Origin: Semisulcospira habei
Lineage: Eukaryota > Mollusca > Gastropoda > Semisulcospiridae
Direction of reading: 5' to 3'
NCBI GenBank assembly: GCA_036245525.1
Contig: BTPG01000005.1
Coordinates: 128,913,299 to 128,977,298, forward strand
Length of the DNA stretch: 64,000 nt
The notes under the pieces are model-generated. The model saw nothing but the letters and a program-made list of their open reading frames with translations, was not told where the DNA came from and made no database searches. Shown here in pieces: positions 33,689-40,432 of the stretch (positions are counted from its first letter, which is position 1; each line of letters begins with the position of its first letter). A program made the translations under genes and the position numbers.

Positions 33689-36600
33689 ATTTAGACGTTT
33701 CCTAATTCTATTTTATATTATAAAGAAAGATACCTAACTAGAGTCTGTTGTAGATTTCTCACTTGCTTTTAACTTTATCTCAGGGTTTTTCTCAGCTCTT
33801 GCTGTCCTTGCAAATGTACTAGAGGAAAAACTGAACGCTTTTGAGAAATTCTACAAGTCTGCAGGTGGTGCTGAAAGACAAAGCTATGATTTCAGTCTGA
33901 ATCAGAATGTTTTGTTTGCAGCTGTTCATTACCATCATGGATAAACTGCGGCTTGAGATCCGTGCTATGGATGAGGTGAGTGTAACACCAGTGCTAGAGT
34001 TTGAATGTGTGGTAGTTGCAGTAGCTCTTTGCCTGTGGATGTCGACTTCAGCCGCCGTGAGATTACTTCCCCTAGAATACTAACTAACAGCAGTGAAATC
34101 CGTCCCACCAAGGTTCACTGGCAGCGCGCATGCTTGGCTTTGTTTAGTGCTAAAGTATCCTTACTTGCCATTTCCTGGCACTGGATCCACAAATGAATAC
34201 TTAACTCATTCAGCCCCACGGCTGTATTTCCCAAATTTTGGAGGTGTCATCTAATGACTATGCACCAGCTGTAGATGGGTTGACCATGATAATTCAAGGG
34301 TAGTGCCAGATTAGCTTGGCGCCGACAGGCACCAAGCTAATCTGGCACTACCCTTGAATTATCATGGTCAACCCATCTCTTGCTGTAGGGCGTCGGGGCT
34401 GAATGGGTTAACAAAATTGCTTAGTGGCATCATACATAAGACAGAAAAATTACTTTGTGGGCAAAGAGCATTTTACAGAGGAACCTCTTTTGAGCATGCA
34501 CCTTTTTTTTGCAAGATGAAAGTGGCTTTGAAAGACAGGTGCTCTCTCAAGGGGAGTCTTGAAGGGCAAAAGTGTCACCTGTCAAAAAAGACCATCACTT
34601 ATGTGGCTACATTCACCTAAATGATAGTCTTTAATGACAGGTGATCTTATATGGGTGGTCATTGAAAACAGGTTTTGCTATGTGTGCTGGTCTGTTTTTT
34701 TTTACCCTTCTATTCTGAAACCGGGTCTTTGATTCTGGATTTTGGTGCTGGGCCGTAAGGTTTGAAGTCAAAGATGTACAGTTGAACCTCCTATGAGCGG
34801 TCACCCTTGTTGCCAAGAAAAAGTGGCCGCAAACGGCAGGTGACCGTTCATGGCAGGTACGATAGAAATGGACCCAGAAGCACCCAGAAATGTAAATCTG
34901 CGCAAACGTAGCCACTGCTAGAGTTAGTGTATGCTACCGTATCTCCCAACAATGGAAGTTCATGGCCTTTGTGTGTGTGAAATTGTCACAGTTACGACAG
35001 AAGATCTAGACAGAATAATGCGCATGTACGTTGTCCTTGTAAAATGTTGAACATGTAAACATTTGCACTTCAAAGTTGGTGCGGCTTCCTTTTGTCACCA
35101 CATTACACTCGATGAAAACAGAAAAACCCGTTTAACTCGTAACTGCGCATGTAAGTTTCAAGCTTAACATTTAGTCTTCATGGTGCATACCAACGGAAAG
35201 ATATTGGAAAAGCATTGGCATGTTTCCTCGCGCTGGGACCATACGGCGTTGAGGCGCGTCCCCTGGGTGGTGGATAGGGGGTCCCTCGTGAGAGGGGTGC
35301 ACCGAATGAAATAAGGTGCCGTGAACCAACATGGTCTAAGGGAAGGTGACCCCGACAGAAAACCCCTGGTCCTCCTAGTAAGGGGGTTGGGCGTGGGGGT
35401 AGCTTCCCCACCCTGCAAAAAAGGAAATAGCTACAAAAACGCCGACGAAAAGACTAACAGTAATTCCTTTCCTGGAGGAGGAAGGTTCTTCTACTAGAAG
35501 ACTTATGACGTCCTGTGGTGAAAGCCGGAAGTCTTCGGAAGCCACAGGACCGAGCCGCCTCTCTCTATCCAGGGATACAACCATGGGCACATGGAACGTC
35601 AAGACCATGTACCAGAGCGGCAAGGCCGCCCAGATAGCAGCGGAAATGCAAAAGTACAACCTTTCCCTGCTAGGCATCACTAGGCAGGCATTGTCATGGA
35701 ACCCCCAGGGAAAGAGAAAAAGAGGTAGGCCGAGAAACTCCTGGCGTCGAGACCTCCAAGCAGACATCAAGAGACTGGGAACCACCTGGAGTAGAATCGA
35801 AGGAGAAGCACAGGACAGGAGTTGCTGAAGGTCTCTCGTCGACGGCCTATACCCGGGTAGGGGTGACAGGCGTAAGTAAGTAAAGTAATTGGCATGTTTA
35901 CGATATTTGCAACTGTGACATAGCAGTGTATCTTTTACAGACACAAATCTTCGTCAGTTTTTCAGAGTTTCTGACATTGTGTTTTCTGCGCATGCATAGT
36001 GATTCAGCAGGATCAGCAACGGCTCACTTCTGATTAAAATATCCCTTTTGTTTCTGTGATTTAAGCACCGCCCTAGACCGTAAGGACACCAATTTTAACA
36101 CCTGCTTAATCTGCTTCCGATTTAACCAGTTGTACGGCCATTGACTTAGAACTAGAGCATTTGTTGCAAAATTGGAAGTCGATAATCACGGTGAGAAACT
36201 GAACATGGGATGCATTCTATAAGAGTACAATCAACAGAGGTAAATGAAGTCAACAGGAGACATCAAATCTCATGAGCCACTGAATGCGTGAAAGTCTCTG
36301 TCTCTTGCAGATGTGCGTTTTGCAACACGGGTGTTCTATTCCCCCCAGTTAATTGTCAATCCCATTGATATATGCTGCCCCTTTCACGATGTGTCGGAAC
36401 CCAGCGTGAAGCAGATGGCATGCGCCCGTCATTGCTTAACGACATGCCGCTCGGCTTTGCCAATGTGTGTAGCGGCTGGGCCGGCGAGGTGTTGAGCAAG
36501 CAGTCATTGACCTGTTGCGTGTGACAGCTTTACAGTGCTGGCCTGGCCGTGGTCATAAATTTAAGATATTTTTGCGTTTTTGGCTCCGATACGCTGATCG

Positions 36601-37853
36601 TTGGCTGCGTTCAGCAGGTGACCATACAATCCATGTACTTTACATAGTAAACATCGTCCGTACATTGCGAAAGTGATCGTAAATGGCAGGTGACCTTAAA
36701 ATCTGGTGACCGTTCAAAAGACTTTATACACAGTTCTGTTTACATTTAGTTGTGCGATTCAGCCCTTGACTTTTGCTTTGTGTGAAAACAGTTTTTGCAG
36801 CATGCGTTTTTTCCTTACTTTCACAGTTCTGTACACCTAACTTTCACATTCTGTACAGACTGTTGGGTTGCAACAGAAAATAAAGATGCAGTGCTGAAAT
36901 TTTGAATAAGGTAAATACAATTGAGAGTTAGTCTGTGATTTTGAACCTTATGGCTGACCAGTAACAACCAAAATCCCAAACCAGCGCACAGCCCATGCAC
37001 AGCTGTGCTCAGGCTGACACTCAAAAGGTCATAAGGCTGACTTCAGCTGCTGTCACTGACAGCATCTGAAGCCAGCCTTATGACCTTTTGCACACTGGGA
37101 TAGCAGCCTTGTGTGTTTGGATCAGCAGCACTCCTTTAATCTGTTTTTTTTGCATTTGTGAAGCATTTTGGCCGTGAAGTATTTTGAAGTTAGTTTATAC
37201 TCTCCAATGCGTAGGCTGTGAAGAGGCCAGGAAAATTGCGTTTGTTTTACGTGGTGGTTTTGTTTCACAGATTCACCCGGACCTGCGGGAGCTGATGGAA
37301 ACCATGAATCGCATGAGCATTCTGCCAGCAGACTTTGAAGGCAGGGCCAAAGTTCAAAAGTGGTAAGTTTTATTATCAAGTTTCCAGAGGCATAAATCTC
37401 TTCTAATGAATACAGCTGCCAGCCCAGTTTGCAACTTTAACCCATTTAACCCCACGGGTGCATTTTCCCAATTTTGGAGATGTCACCTAATGACTGTACC
37501 AGTTAGAGGAGATGAATCGACCATGAAAATTCAAGGGTAGTGCAAGATTAGCTTGGCGCCCAACGGTGCCAAGCTAATCTGGCACTATCCTTGAATTTGT
37601 TCAAGGGTAATGCCTGATTAGCTTGGTGCTGAGGAAGGCACCAAGCAAATCAGACAATACCCTGCTCTGTCAGGGTCGATCCATCTCCCACAGTATGGCG
37701 TTAAGGCTAAAAAAGATTTTTTTGTTTAGGTTGGACACACTAGGGAGTATGCAGGCTTCAGAAGAACTGGATGATGGACAAGTGCGACAGATGCTGTTTG
37801 ATCTTGAGTCCTCTTACAATGCTTTCAACAATGTTCTTCACAACAACAATTGA
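14427..37853 (+). CDS. VPS28: VPS28, vacuolar protein sorting-associated protein 28 (ESCRT-I subunit), nine coding exons
   Basis: VPS28 is a core subunit of ESCRT-I, which sorts ubiquitinated membrane proteins at endosomes and links to ESCRT-II through its C-terminal helical bundle. Exons: 14427-14454, 17191-17219, 24046-24083, 24632-24721, 24999-25101, 29340-29441, 33922-33975, 37271-37362 and 37730-37853 (TGA at 37851). They sum to 219 codons against 221 in human, and all junctions are GT-AG and in phase. Diagnostic stretches are [81 protein letters not shown] and [14 protein letters not shown]. Exon 1 is the least certain: it is only 28 nt, chosen because it gives an MF start and the right phase. 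An in-frame ATG nine bases upstream (14418) is an alternative, with a stop further up at 14367. Residue identity is from memory of the family. Confidence 0.95.
15268..15341. repeat. (AT)n microsatellite
   Basis: More than 30 AT dinucleotides, followed by a TTTATTTATT tract, in VPS28 intron 1. Confidence 0.95.
15955..16540 (-). pseudogene. Decayed LINE reverse transcriptase C-terminal fragment
   Basis: On the minus strand the sequence reads [14 protein letters not shown] at about 16490-16530 and, in another frame, [14 protein letters not shown] followed by a stop at about 16280-16330. These match the well-known W-x-M-x-FN-x-x-KC and SLVRPILEY motifs after the polymerase domain of CR1/Rex/Jockey-type non-LTR retrotransposons. 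Stops and frameshifts are present throughout. It is an old remnant in VPS28 intron 1 and unrelated in sequence to the other LINEs here. Confidence 0.75.
16591..17060 (+). mobile_element. SINE-like element (family B), diverged copy
   Basis: Shares blocks with the copies at 21274 and 43601: CTCAGGGTCACCCTGG, AGCCCCACAAAGTGGG, GTTTCTGTCTACCC, GGTCCATTCACCTGTATTT, GAGCTTGATATTGGATG, CCTGAGAAAGTCTTG and GCTGTCGGGACTTTAAGCAA. It lacks the first block of the other two copies and contains extra sequence. Confidence 0.75.
17509..17676. repeat. DIRS-2 terminal inverted repeat, left copy
   Basis: Pairs with 23781-23946 in inverted orientation, including the ACCACCCGGAAGCCGGGTACC block. Confidence 0.9.
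18436..18461. repeat. Poly-T tract
   Basis: A run of about 26 T in the DIRS-2 leader. Confidence 0.9.
18524..19030 (+). repeat. ~120-bp tandem repeat in the DIRS-2 leader, three units
   Basis: Units begin at about 18524, 18644 and 18908, each with TACATATGTTG, a GCTCACCTTAG-type block, GCAGTG(A/G)(A/G)(T/C)CT, GCACTGCT or GCACGGCT and (in the first two) CAGTTTGGTACC(T)CGCTTC. The second unit is split by the MITE at 18730-18868. Confidence 0.8.
18730..18868 (-). mobile_element. MITE with CAGACCTGTTTACCC terminal repeats, copy 1
   Basis: The element begins CAGACCTGTTTACCC and ends in the inverted copy GGGTAAACAGGTCTG. It is flanked by a perfect 6-bp duplication AGTTTG (18724-18729 and 18869-18874). 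In reverse orientation its interior matches copy 2 at 61075-61283 (CAGTGTACTTTCAACTGAC, AATTGTGTACTTTGGACC and GAGTTGTCAGTTTCTCCAAA). This copy lacks about 70 bp present near one end of copy 2. It has no coding capacity. Confidence 0.9.
19900..22100 (+). pseudogene. gag-like region of DIRS-2, with internal duplications
   Basis: The cysteine motif [27 protein letters not shown] and [12 protein letters not shown] (about 20165-20285) matches DIRS-1 gag. It is followed by an SR-rich part in which the segment CCCAAGAGCCTGGTTCACAG is repeated several times (near 20520, 20645, 20900 and 20975, with related copies near 20000 and 22845), and by a block with [15 protein letters not shown] (about 21835) that parallels LLGGLSRSPSPLS in DIRS-1. 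The frame is broken many times and interrupted by a SINE. The segment may have grown by unequal exchange of the repeats. Confidence 0.7.
21274..21652 (+). mobile_element. SINE-like element (family B) inserted in DIRS-2 gag
   Basis: It starts with ACCCCACCCGGGTCTGCCCT and ends with GTCGGGATGTACAATCAATC. A perfect 14-bp duplication TCCTCGTCGGAACC flanks it (21260-21273 and 21653-21666), which is the mark of target-primed reverse transcription. The tail is a short (CAAT)n. No clear Pol III boxes were found, so it may be the tail part of a LINE rather than a true SINE. Confidence 0.88.
22100..23630 (+). other. DIRS-2 3' region, not recognised
   Basis: GC-rich sequence between gag and the internal complementary region. 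It contains another copy of the SR-repeat segment near 22840. I see no RT, RNase H or recombinase motif in any frame. Confidence 0.5.
23632..23728. repeat. DIRS-2 internal complementary region (ICR)
   Basis: It reads CGGTAATGTTTTTGAAGAAA (complement of the left outer end) directly into TTCTTTAAAAGGTATTTTTT and CTTACCGATGACATGAC (complement of the right outer end). The junction sequence is ACAAATTCATTTTT. Confidence 0.9.
23781..23946. repeat. DIRS-2 terminal inverted repeat, right copy
   Basis: Inverted partner of 17509-17676. The outer end continues to about 23982 with GTATTTTTCAAAAAAATACC, in which the central CG of the palindrome has become CA. Confidence 0.9.
24423..24547. repeat. Long perfect-arm hairpin in VPS28 intron 3
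   Basis: Arms of about 55 bp (24423-24477 and 24493-24547) pair almost completely: ACCAAGTGAGTAGGAAAAAG opposite CTTTTTCCTACTCACTTGGT, continuing through GGGGAGAGAATTGTG to the ATCGACCA/TGGTCGAT end. The loop is about 15 bp. In the sense strand of VPS28 it would form a stable RNA hairpin in the intron. It is unrelated in sequence to the GAATAGCTTGG hairpins. Confidence 0.85.
25116..25321. mobile_element. TTAA-flanked foldback, family P2, copy 1
   Basis: It starts TTAACCCCTTTACTCCC and ends GGCAGTGAAGGGGTTAA. Similar TTAA-bounded units with CTGC(T/C)GC and GGCAGTGAA subterminal blocks lie at 39484-39699 and 44519-44732. Ends of TTAA-CCC type fit piggyBac-like MITEs. It begins 14 bp after VPS28 exon 5. 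Confidence 0.7.
25679..28970 (+). mobile_element. LINE-1A: non-LTR retrotransposon, near full length, in VPS28 intron 5
   Basis: It is flanked by the 9-bp duplication ATTGTCCTG (25670-25678 and 28971-28979). The 5' region has GGCGTTGAGGCGCGTCCCC and the 3' end GGGTGACAGGCGTAAGTAAG, a (GTAA)n tail. One long protein with endonuclease and reverse transcriptase is encoded. Further copies of the family are 35226-35887, 38187-38914 and 59715-61359. The endonuclease type and FADD polymerase place it among APE-type LINEs; I do not assign a clade. Confidence 0.92.
25943..28959 (+). pseudogene. LINE-1A endonuclease/reverse transcriptase, one frameshift
   Basis: The protein nicks the target DNA and copies the element RNA there. 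The frame opens at 25943. [14 protein letters not shown] carries the first endonuclease Asn and LLGISEARW the catalytic Glu. At 26221-26224 two extra bases break the frame, and it continues from 26230 to 28959 for 909 residues. Endonuclease motifs continue: [21 protein letters not shown] and [12 protein letters not shown]. Polymerase motifs: [57 protein letters not shown] (consensus would have Q for H) and the catalytic [12 protein letters not shown]. The C-terminus carries [12 protein letters not shown] and [15 protein letters not shown]. Only the 2-base insertion separates it from an open frame of about 1,000 codons. Confidence 0.92.
29521..32818 (-). pseudogene. LINE-2 endonuclease/reverse transcriptase with C2H2-type zinc finger, one frameshift
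   Basis: The first 1,009 residues are open from 32818 to 29789. Endonuclease motifs: [43 protein letters not shown] and ECHTDHRLV. Polymerase motifs: [57 protein letters not shown] and [13 protein letters not shown]. The C-terminal domain then shifts frame near 29865-29876; the other frame carries [19 protein letters not shown], the segment conserved in such LINEs, and a zinc finger [19 protein letters not shown] ending HENAC. The apparent C-terminus SHEVT is thus an artefact of the shift. All catalytic residues I looked for are present. Confidence 0.92.
33413..33525 (-). other. tRNA-like SINE head at the 5' end of LINE-2
   Basis: On the minus strand: GGGAAGTGGCGCAGTGG (box A), AATGCCAAAGGTGCGAGG, GGTTTGATACT (degraded box B), GGTTCCGGCG, then CTCCTCTGGTAAGTGTCACC. 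It matches the first ~110 bp of the SINEs at 10823 and 11865, then runs directly into LINE leader sequence (GTCTGGGCAGTGGGTAGATG). It lies inside the LINE-2 target duplication. Confidence 0.85.
33653..33687. repeat. Poly-T tract
   Basis: A run of about 35 T in VPS28 intron 6. Confidence 0.9.
34201..34411. mobile_element. TTAA-flanked foldback, family P1, copy 1 (VPS28 intron 7)
   Basis: It starts TTAACTCATTCAGCCCCACG and ends CGTCGGGGCTGAATGGGTTAA. Inside is a second, longer palindrome, TGACCATGATAATTCAAGGG to its complement, around the hairpin core GATTAGCTTGGCGCC. The bounding TTAA and CCC ends suggest piggyBac-type mobilisation. Related copies: 37437-37711, 46573-46782 and 59466-59600. 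Confidence 0.8.
34440..34870. repeat. Degenerate MITE-like repeats with GAACCTC ends
   Basis: Segments AGAGGAACCTCTTTTGAGCA, TGACAGGTGATC and ACAGTTGAACCTCCTATGAG resemble the sequence interrupted by LINE-1C near 38120-39090 (AAACCTGTTTTGAGTGACC, ACAGGCGACACC and GAGGTTGGACTGTAC). The CAGTTGAACCTC end is reminiscent of pogo/Tigger-type MITEs. Boundaries are unclear. Confidence 0.45.
34871..35213. other. VPS28 intron 7 sequence, nothing recognised
   Basis: No exon or repeat can be supported before the LINE-1B target duplication. Confidence 0.4.
35226..35887 (+). mobile_element. LINE-1B: internally deleted LINE derivative (VPS28 intron 7)
   Basis: It is flanked by the 12-bp duplication ATTGGCATGTTT (35214-35225 and 35888-35899). 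The first ~450 bp match the 5' end of LINE-1A and the last ~210 bp match its 3' end; the junction is at the shared ATCA (35676-35679, equivalent to 26114-26117 and 28756-28759). It keeps both ends of the parent, as a LINE-derived non-autonomous element would. It also has 15 bp more at the 5' end than LINE-1A (CCTCGCGCTGGGACC). Confidence 0.9.
35505..35828 (+). CDS. Chimeric 107-residue frame in LINE-1B
   Basis: The endonuclease N-terminus of the family ([20 protein letters not shown]) is fused in frame to the C-terminal tail of the same protein ([32 protein letters not shown]) by the internal deletion. It ends at a TGA at 35826 where the parent has TGG. It has no polymerase and only a fragment of endonuclease, so no enzyme activity is expected. 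Whether it is translated is unknown; the in-frame fusion may be chance. Confidence 0.5.
   Translation: MTSCGESRKSSEATGPSRLSLSRDTTMGTWNVKTMYQSGKAAQIAAEMQKYNLSLLGITRQALSWNPQGKRKRGRPRNSWRRDLQADIKRLGTTWSRIEGEAQDRSC
35900..37021. other. VPS28 intron 7 sequence, nothing recognised
   Basis: Between LINE-1B and the hairpin at 37022 I see no exon or nameable repeat. Confidence 0.4.
37022..37090. repeat. Hairpin in VPS28 intron 7
   Basis: CAAAAGGTCATAAGGCTGAC pairs with the right arm ending CTTATGACCTTTTG; arms of about 32 bp and a very short loop (GTCACTGAC). Confidence 0.8.
37437..37711. mobile_element. TTAA-flanked foldback, family P1, copy 2, abutting VPS28 exon 9
   Basis: It begins TTAACCCATTTAACCCCACG and ends near GGCGTTAAGGCTAA. 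It contains two successive hairpins, GATTAGCTTGGCGCC with its complement and then CTGATTAGCTTGGTGCTG with GGCACCAAGCAAATCAG, so the core has been duplicated or captured twice. Its end is only about 20 bp from the exon 9 acceptor at 37729. Confidence 0.75.
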
Positions 37854-38186
37854 TAATCGTACGCTTCTGTTTGCCTGTGATCTTATTTATGACTTTTTCA
37901 GCAAAGCGTTTTAGAAGATATATTTGGTGCAGACTTCATACCATAAAGGGACTGATGACAATTGATAGTGCACACTGCATTGATGCATATTCTGCAAGTG
38001 CTTCTACCGTGTACTTATGTTGAAGTTTTGCGTTGAACAAAACAATTTGTTTTTTGTCTGCTCTGTCTTAAGTGTTTGTTACTTTCCTTGATGCCCCCAG
38101 GCATACTGTGTACTACAGACCATAAAGGCAAGTATACAGCAAAACCTGTTTTGAGTGACCACCCTAATGAGTGATCACTTATCATT

Positions 38187-38914
38187 ACTTACTTACTTAC
38201 TTACGCCTGTCACCCCTACCCGGGTATAGGCCGTCGACGAGAGACCTCCAGCAACTCCTGTCCTGTGCTTCTCCTTCGATTCTACTCCAGATGGTTCCCA
38301 GTCTCTTGATGTCTGCTTGGAGGTCTCGACGCCAGGAGTTTCTCGGCCTACCTCTTTTCCTCTTTCCCTGGGGGTTCCATGACAATGCCTGCCTAGTGAT
38401 ACTGGAAGCTGGCTTTCTCAGACTGTGACCGATCCATCCCCATCTTCTTCGCCCAATTTCATTCTCTGCTGTTATCTGCTCTGTTCTCTCCCAGAGTCTG
38501 ACGTTGCTGATCTTCTCTGGCCAGTGGATTTTCAAAATTCTTCTAAGGCAACTGTTCATGAAGGTCTGTACTCTGTTGACTGTGGTTTTTGTCAATCTCC
38601 ATGTCTCTGCTCCATACAGGAGAACTGCTTTTACATTGGAGTTGAAAATCCGGACTTTGGTGTGTTGTGACAGCTCTCTGGAACTCCACACTTTTTTCAA
38701 CTGGAGAAAGGCTGCTCTGGCTTTACCGATTCGTGCTCTGACATCTGCATCAGTGCCGCCTTTTTTGTCTATGATGCTCCCGAGATAGGTGAAGGACTCC
38801 ACCTCCTCCAACGGGATGCCAGCAAGCAAGACTGGTTCTTCCCTGGTTGCGTTCAGCCTCATTGTCTTTGTTTTCTGTTTGTGAATGGTGAGGCCCACTT
38901 GGGACGAGATGTCA
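38187..38914 (-). mobile_element. LINE-1C: 5'-truncated copy, minus strand
   Basis: It is flanked by the 13-bp duplication ATCACTTATCATT (38174-38186 and 38915-38927). The (GTAA)n tail is on the left side and the truncation on the right. It carries the C-terminal 240 residues of the LINE-1 protein in one open frame (38197-38919), starting after the FADD box, with [19 protein letters not shown] and the [15 protein letters not shown] tail intact. It has no polymerase active site. Confidence 0.92.
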
Positions 38915-39483
38915 ATCACTTATCATTGAAGAGAACCATTTAGGTGGCTGTAGCCACATAAATGATAGGCTTTATTGACAGGCGACACCTTTTGCCCTTC
39001 AAGACTTCTGTTGTGAGCACCTGTCTTTTAAAACTAGTTTTCTTGCAAAAAAAAGGGGGTTGCTGAAAAGAGGTTGGACTGTACTTTGTTTATATTACTT
39101 CAGTCATTAAGAAAGTAGACAACCAGCATCAAGAGTTTGATATCAAAGGTATGGTAAGCTTGTGTGGGCATCATCACCAGATAGCTGTAGCCAAAATACT
39201 TTATTCAGTCTTTGTTGATCAGACATAATAAAATTGTCTGTTTTCTGGCTGGAGGAGGGGAGGGGCGGGAGTGTCTGTATTTGGTTAGAAAATTTAATGT
39301 GTTCAATGCATGAGTGAATGTTTGAAAAGTTATAGAAACTGAGCTTACAATGCATGCCCCGATGGCCTTTGTGTACTGGAATAAGCATCCTTATTGTGCT
39401 GGTCTCGGTCACTGGAGGCCGTGCTGACCAACATCATAGAGCAGCGAACATTATTTTGTTGAAAGAAAGTGTAATTGCCGTTT

Positions 39484-39699
39484 TTAACCTTCTTGCTGCC
39501 GAGACAAATTAAACAACACCCAACTGCAAGAGGCATACATCTTTGTGTGCCCCTGCAGCTGCAGGGTTTAACAAAAGATCTATGCCTCTTGCAGAAACCA
39601 CTTTGTGTCCATGTTCTCGATGGCTGGGGATCTTTAATGTTGAATTTACAATTACTTTAAAAAAACACAATCTGTGTCTGATGGCAGTGAATGTGTTAA
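39484..39699. mobile_element. TTAA-flanked foldback, family P2, copy 2
   Basis: It starts TTAACCTTCTTGCTGCCGAG and ends GATGGCAGTGAATGTGTTAA. Its inner hairpin pairs CTGCAAGAGGCATACATC with AGATCTATGCCTCTTGCAG around CCCTGCAGCTGCAGGG. Confidence 0.75.
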
Positions 39700-39714
39700 T
39701 CTGAGGCGTGTGAC

Positions 39715-40140
39715 AGTTAAAGGGTCAAGTCATGAAGGTATGTTTGAGAAAAACTATTCTGTGAAAAGATCGCTATTTTTAACCTATTTCTGGACCTCCT
39801 GCGACCCGTGACCTTTTAGACAGGTCAGCCAAATTAGTATGCATAGAAAGGTCGTGCCATCAGGTATGTCTGTACCAAGTTTGGGTTTGAAGTTGAAATT
39901 AGAATTTAAGATAACAGTTCATGTCAAAATGTTTCTATTTTTGACCTTTTCTGGACCCCCTGTGACCTTTACCTATGAACAAGGTCACTGAAATTAATGT
40001 TAGATAGGGCTTGCCACAAAGTACCCTCGGGCCAAATTTGAAGCTTGAATAGCTTCCCAAAAAAATGCAAACGTTACAGTTTGACGGCCTAATGACCACT
40101 GGCCCATTACATACTCACTTTGCTATCACTTGAGCAAAAA
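39715..40140 (-). repeat. Tandem-monomer element, copy 2 (inverted)
   Basis: Shares CCAAATTAGTATGCATAGAA, ACCAAGTTTGGGTTTGAAG and the head TGGCCCATTACATACTCACT with the element at 2646-3255, in inverted orientation. Confidence 0.65.
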
Positions 40141-40432
40141 AATCATGAAAGTGTGCCAGTAGTCGGACTAGTACAAGTATTGGTGGGCATAAATAGGTAG
40201 TTCATACCTACCTGGTAATACCTTTTTTTTTTTTTACCCTCCACACTTCTGGCCTACAGTTTCAGATAACAACCCATATGCTGGCTGAAGGTTTAGAGTG
40301 GATGGGAGTTGAAAGGGTGCATTGTGTACAAGATGGATGTGAAATTGAATGCTTGTTGTTTCATGTAAAAATATGTAAATTTTGTTTTTGTGAATAATGA
40401 TCATGTGTCAATCTGCTATTACCACCAATAAA

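Larger units (their letters stand above)
37854..40432 (+). promoter_or_regulatory. Possible VPS28 3' untranslated region with AATAAA at 40427
   Basis: A poly-A signal AATAAA lies at 40427-40432. If used, the 3' UTR would be about 2.6 kb and include LINE-1C and foldbacks. Weaker variants (ATAAAG near 37945 and 38123) could end the transcript earlier, which is more usual. Undecided. Confidence 0.3.
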
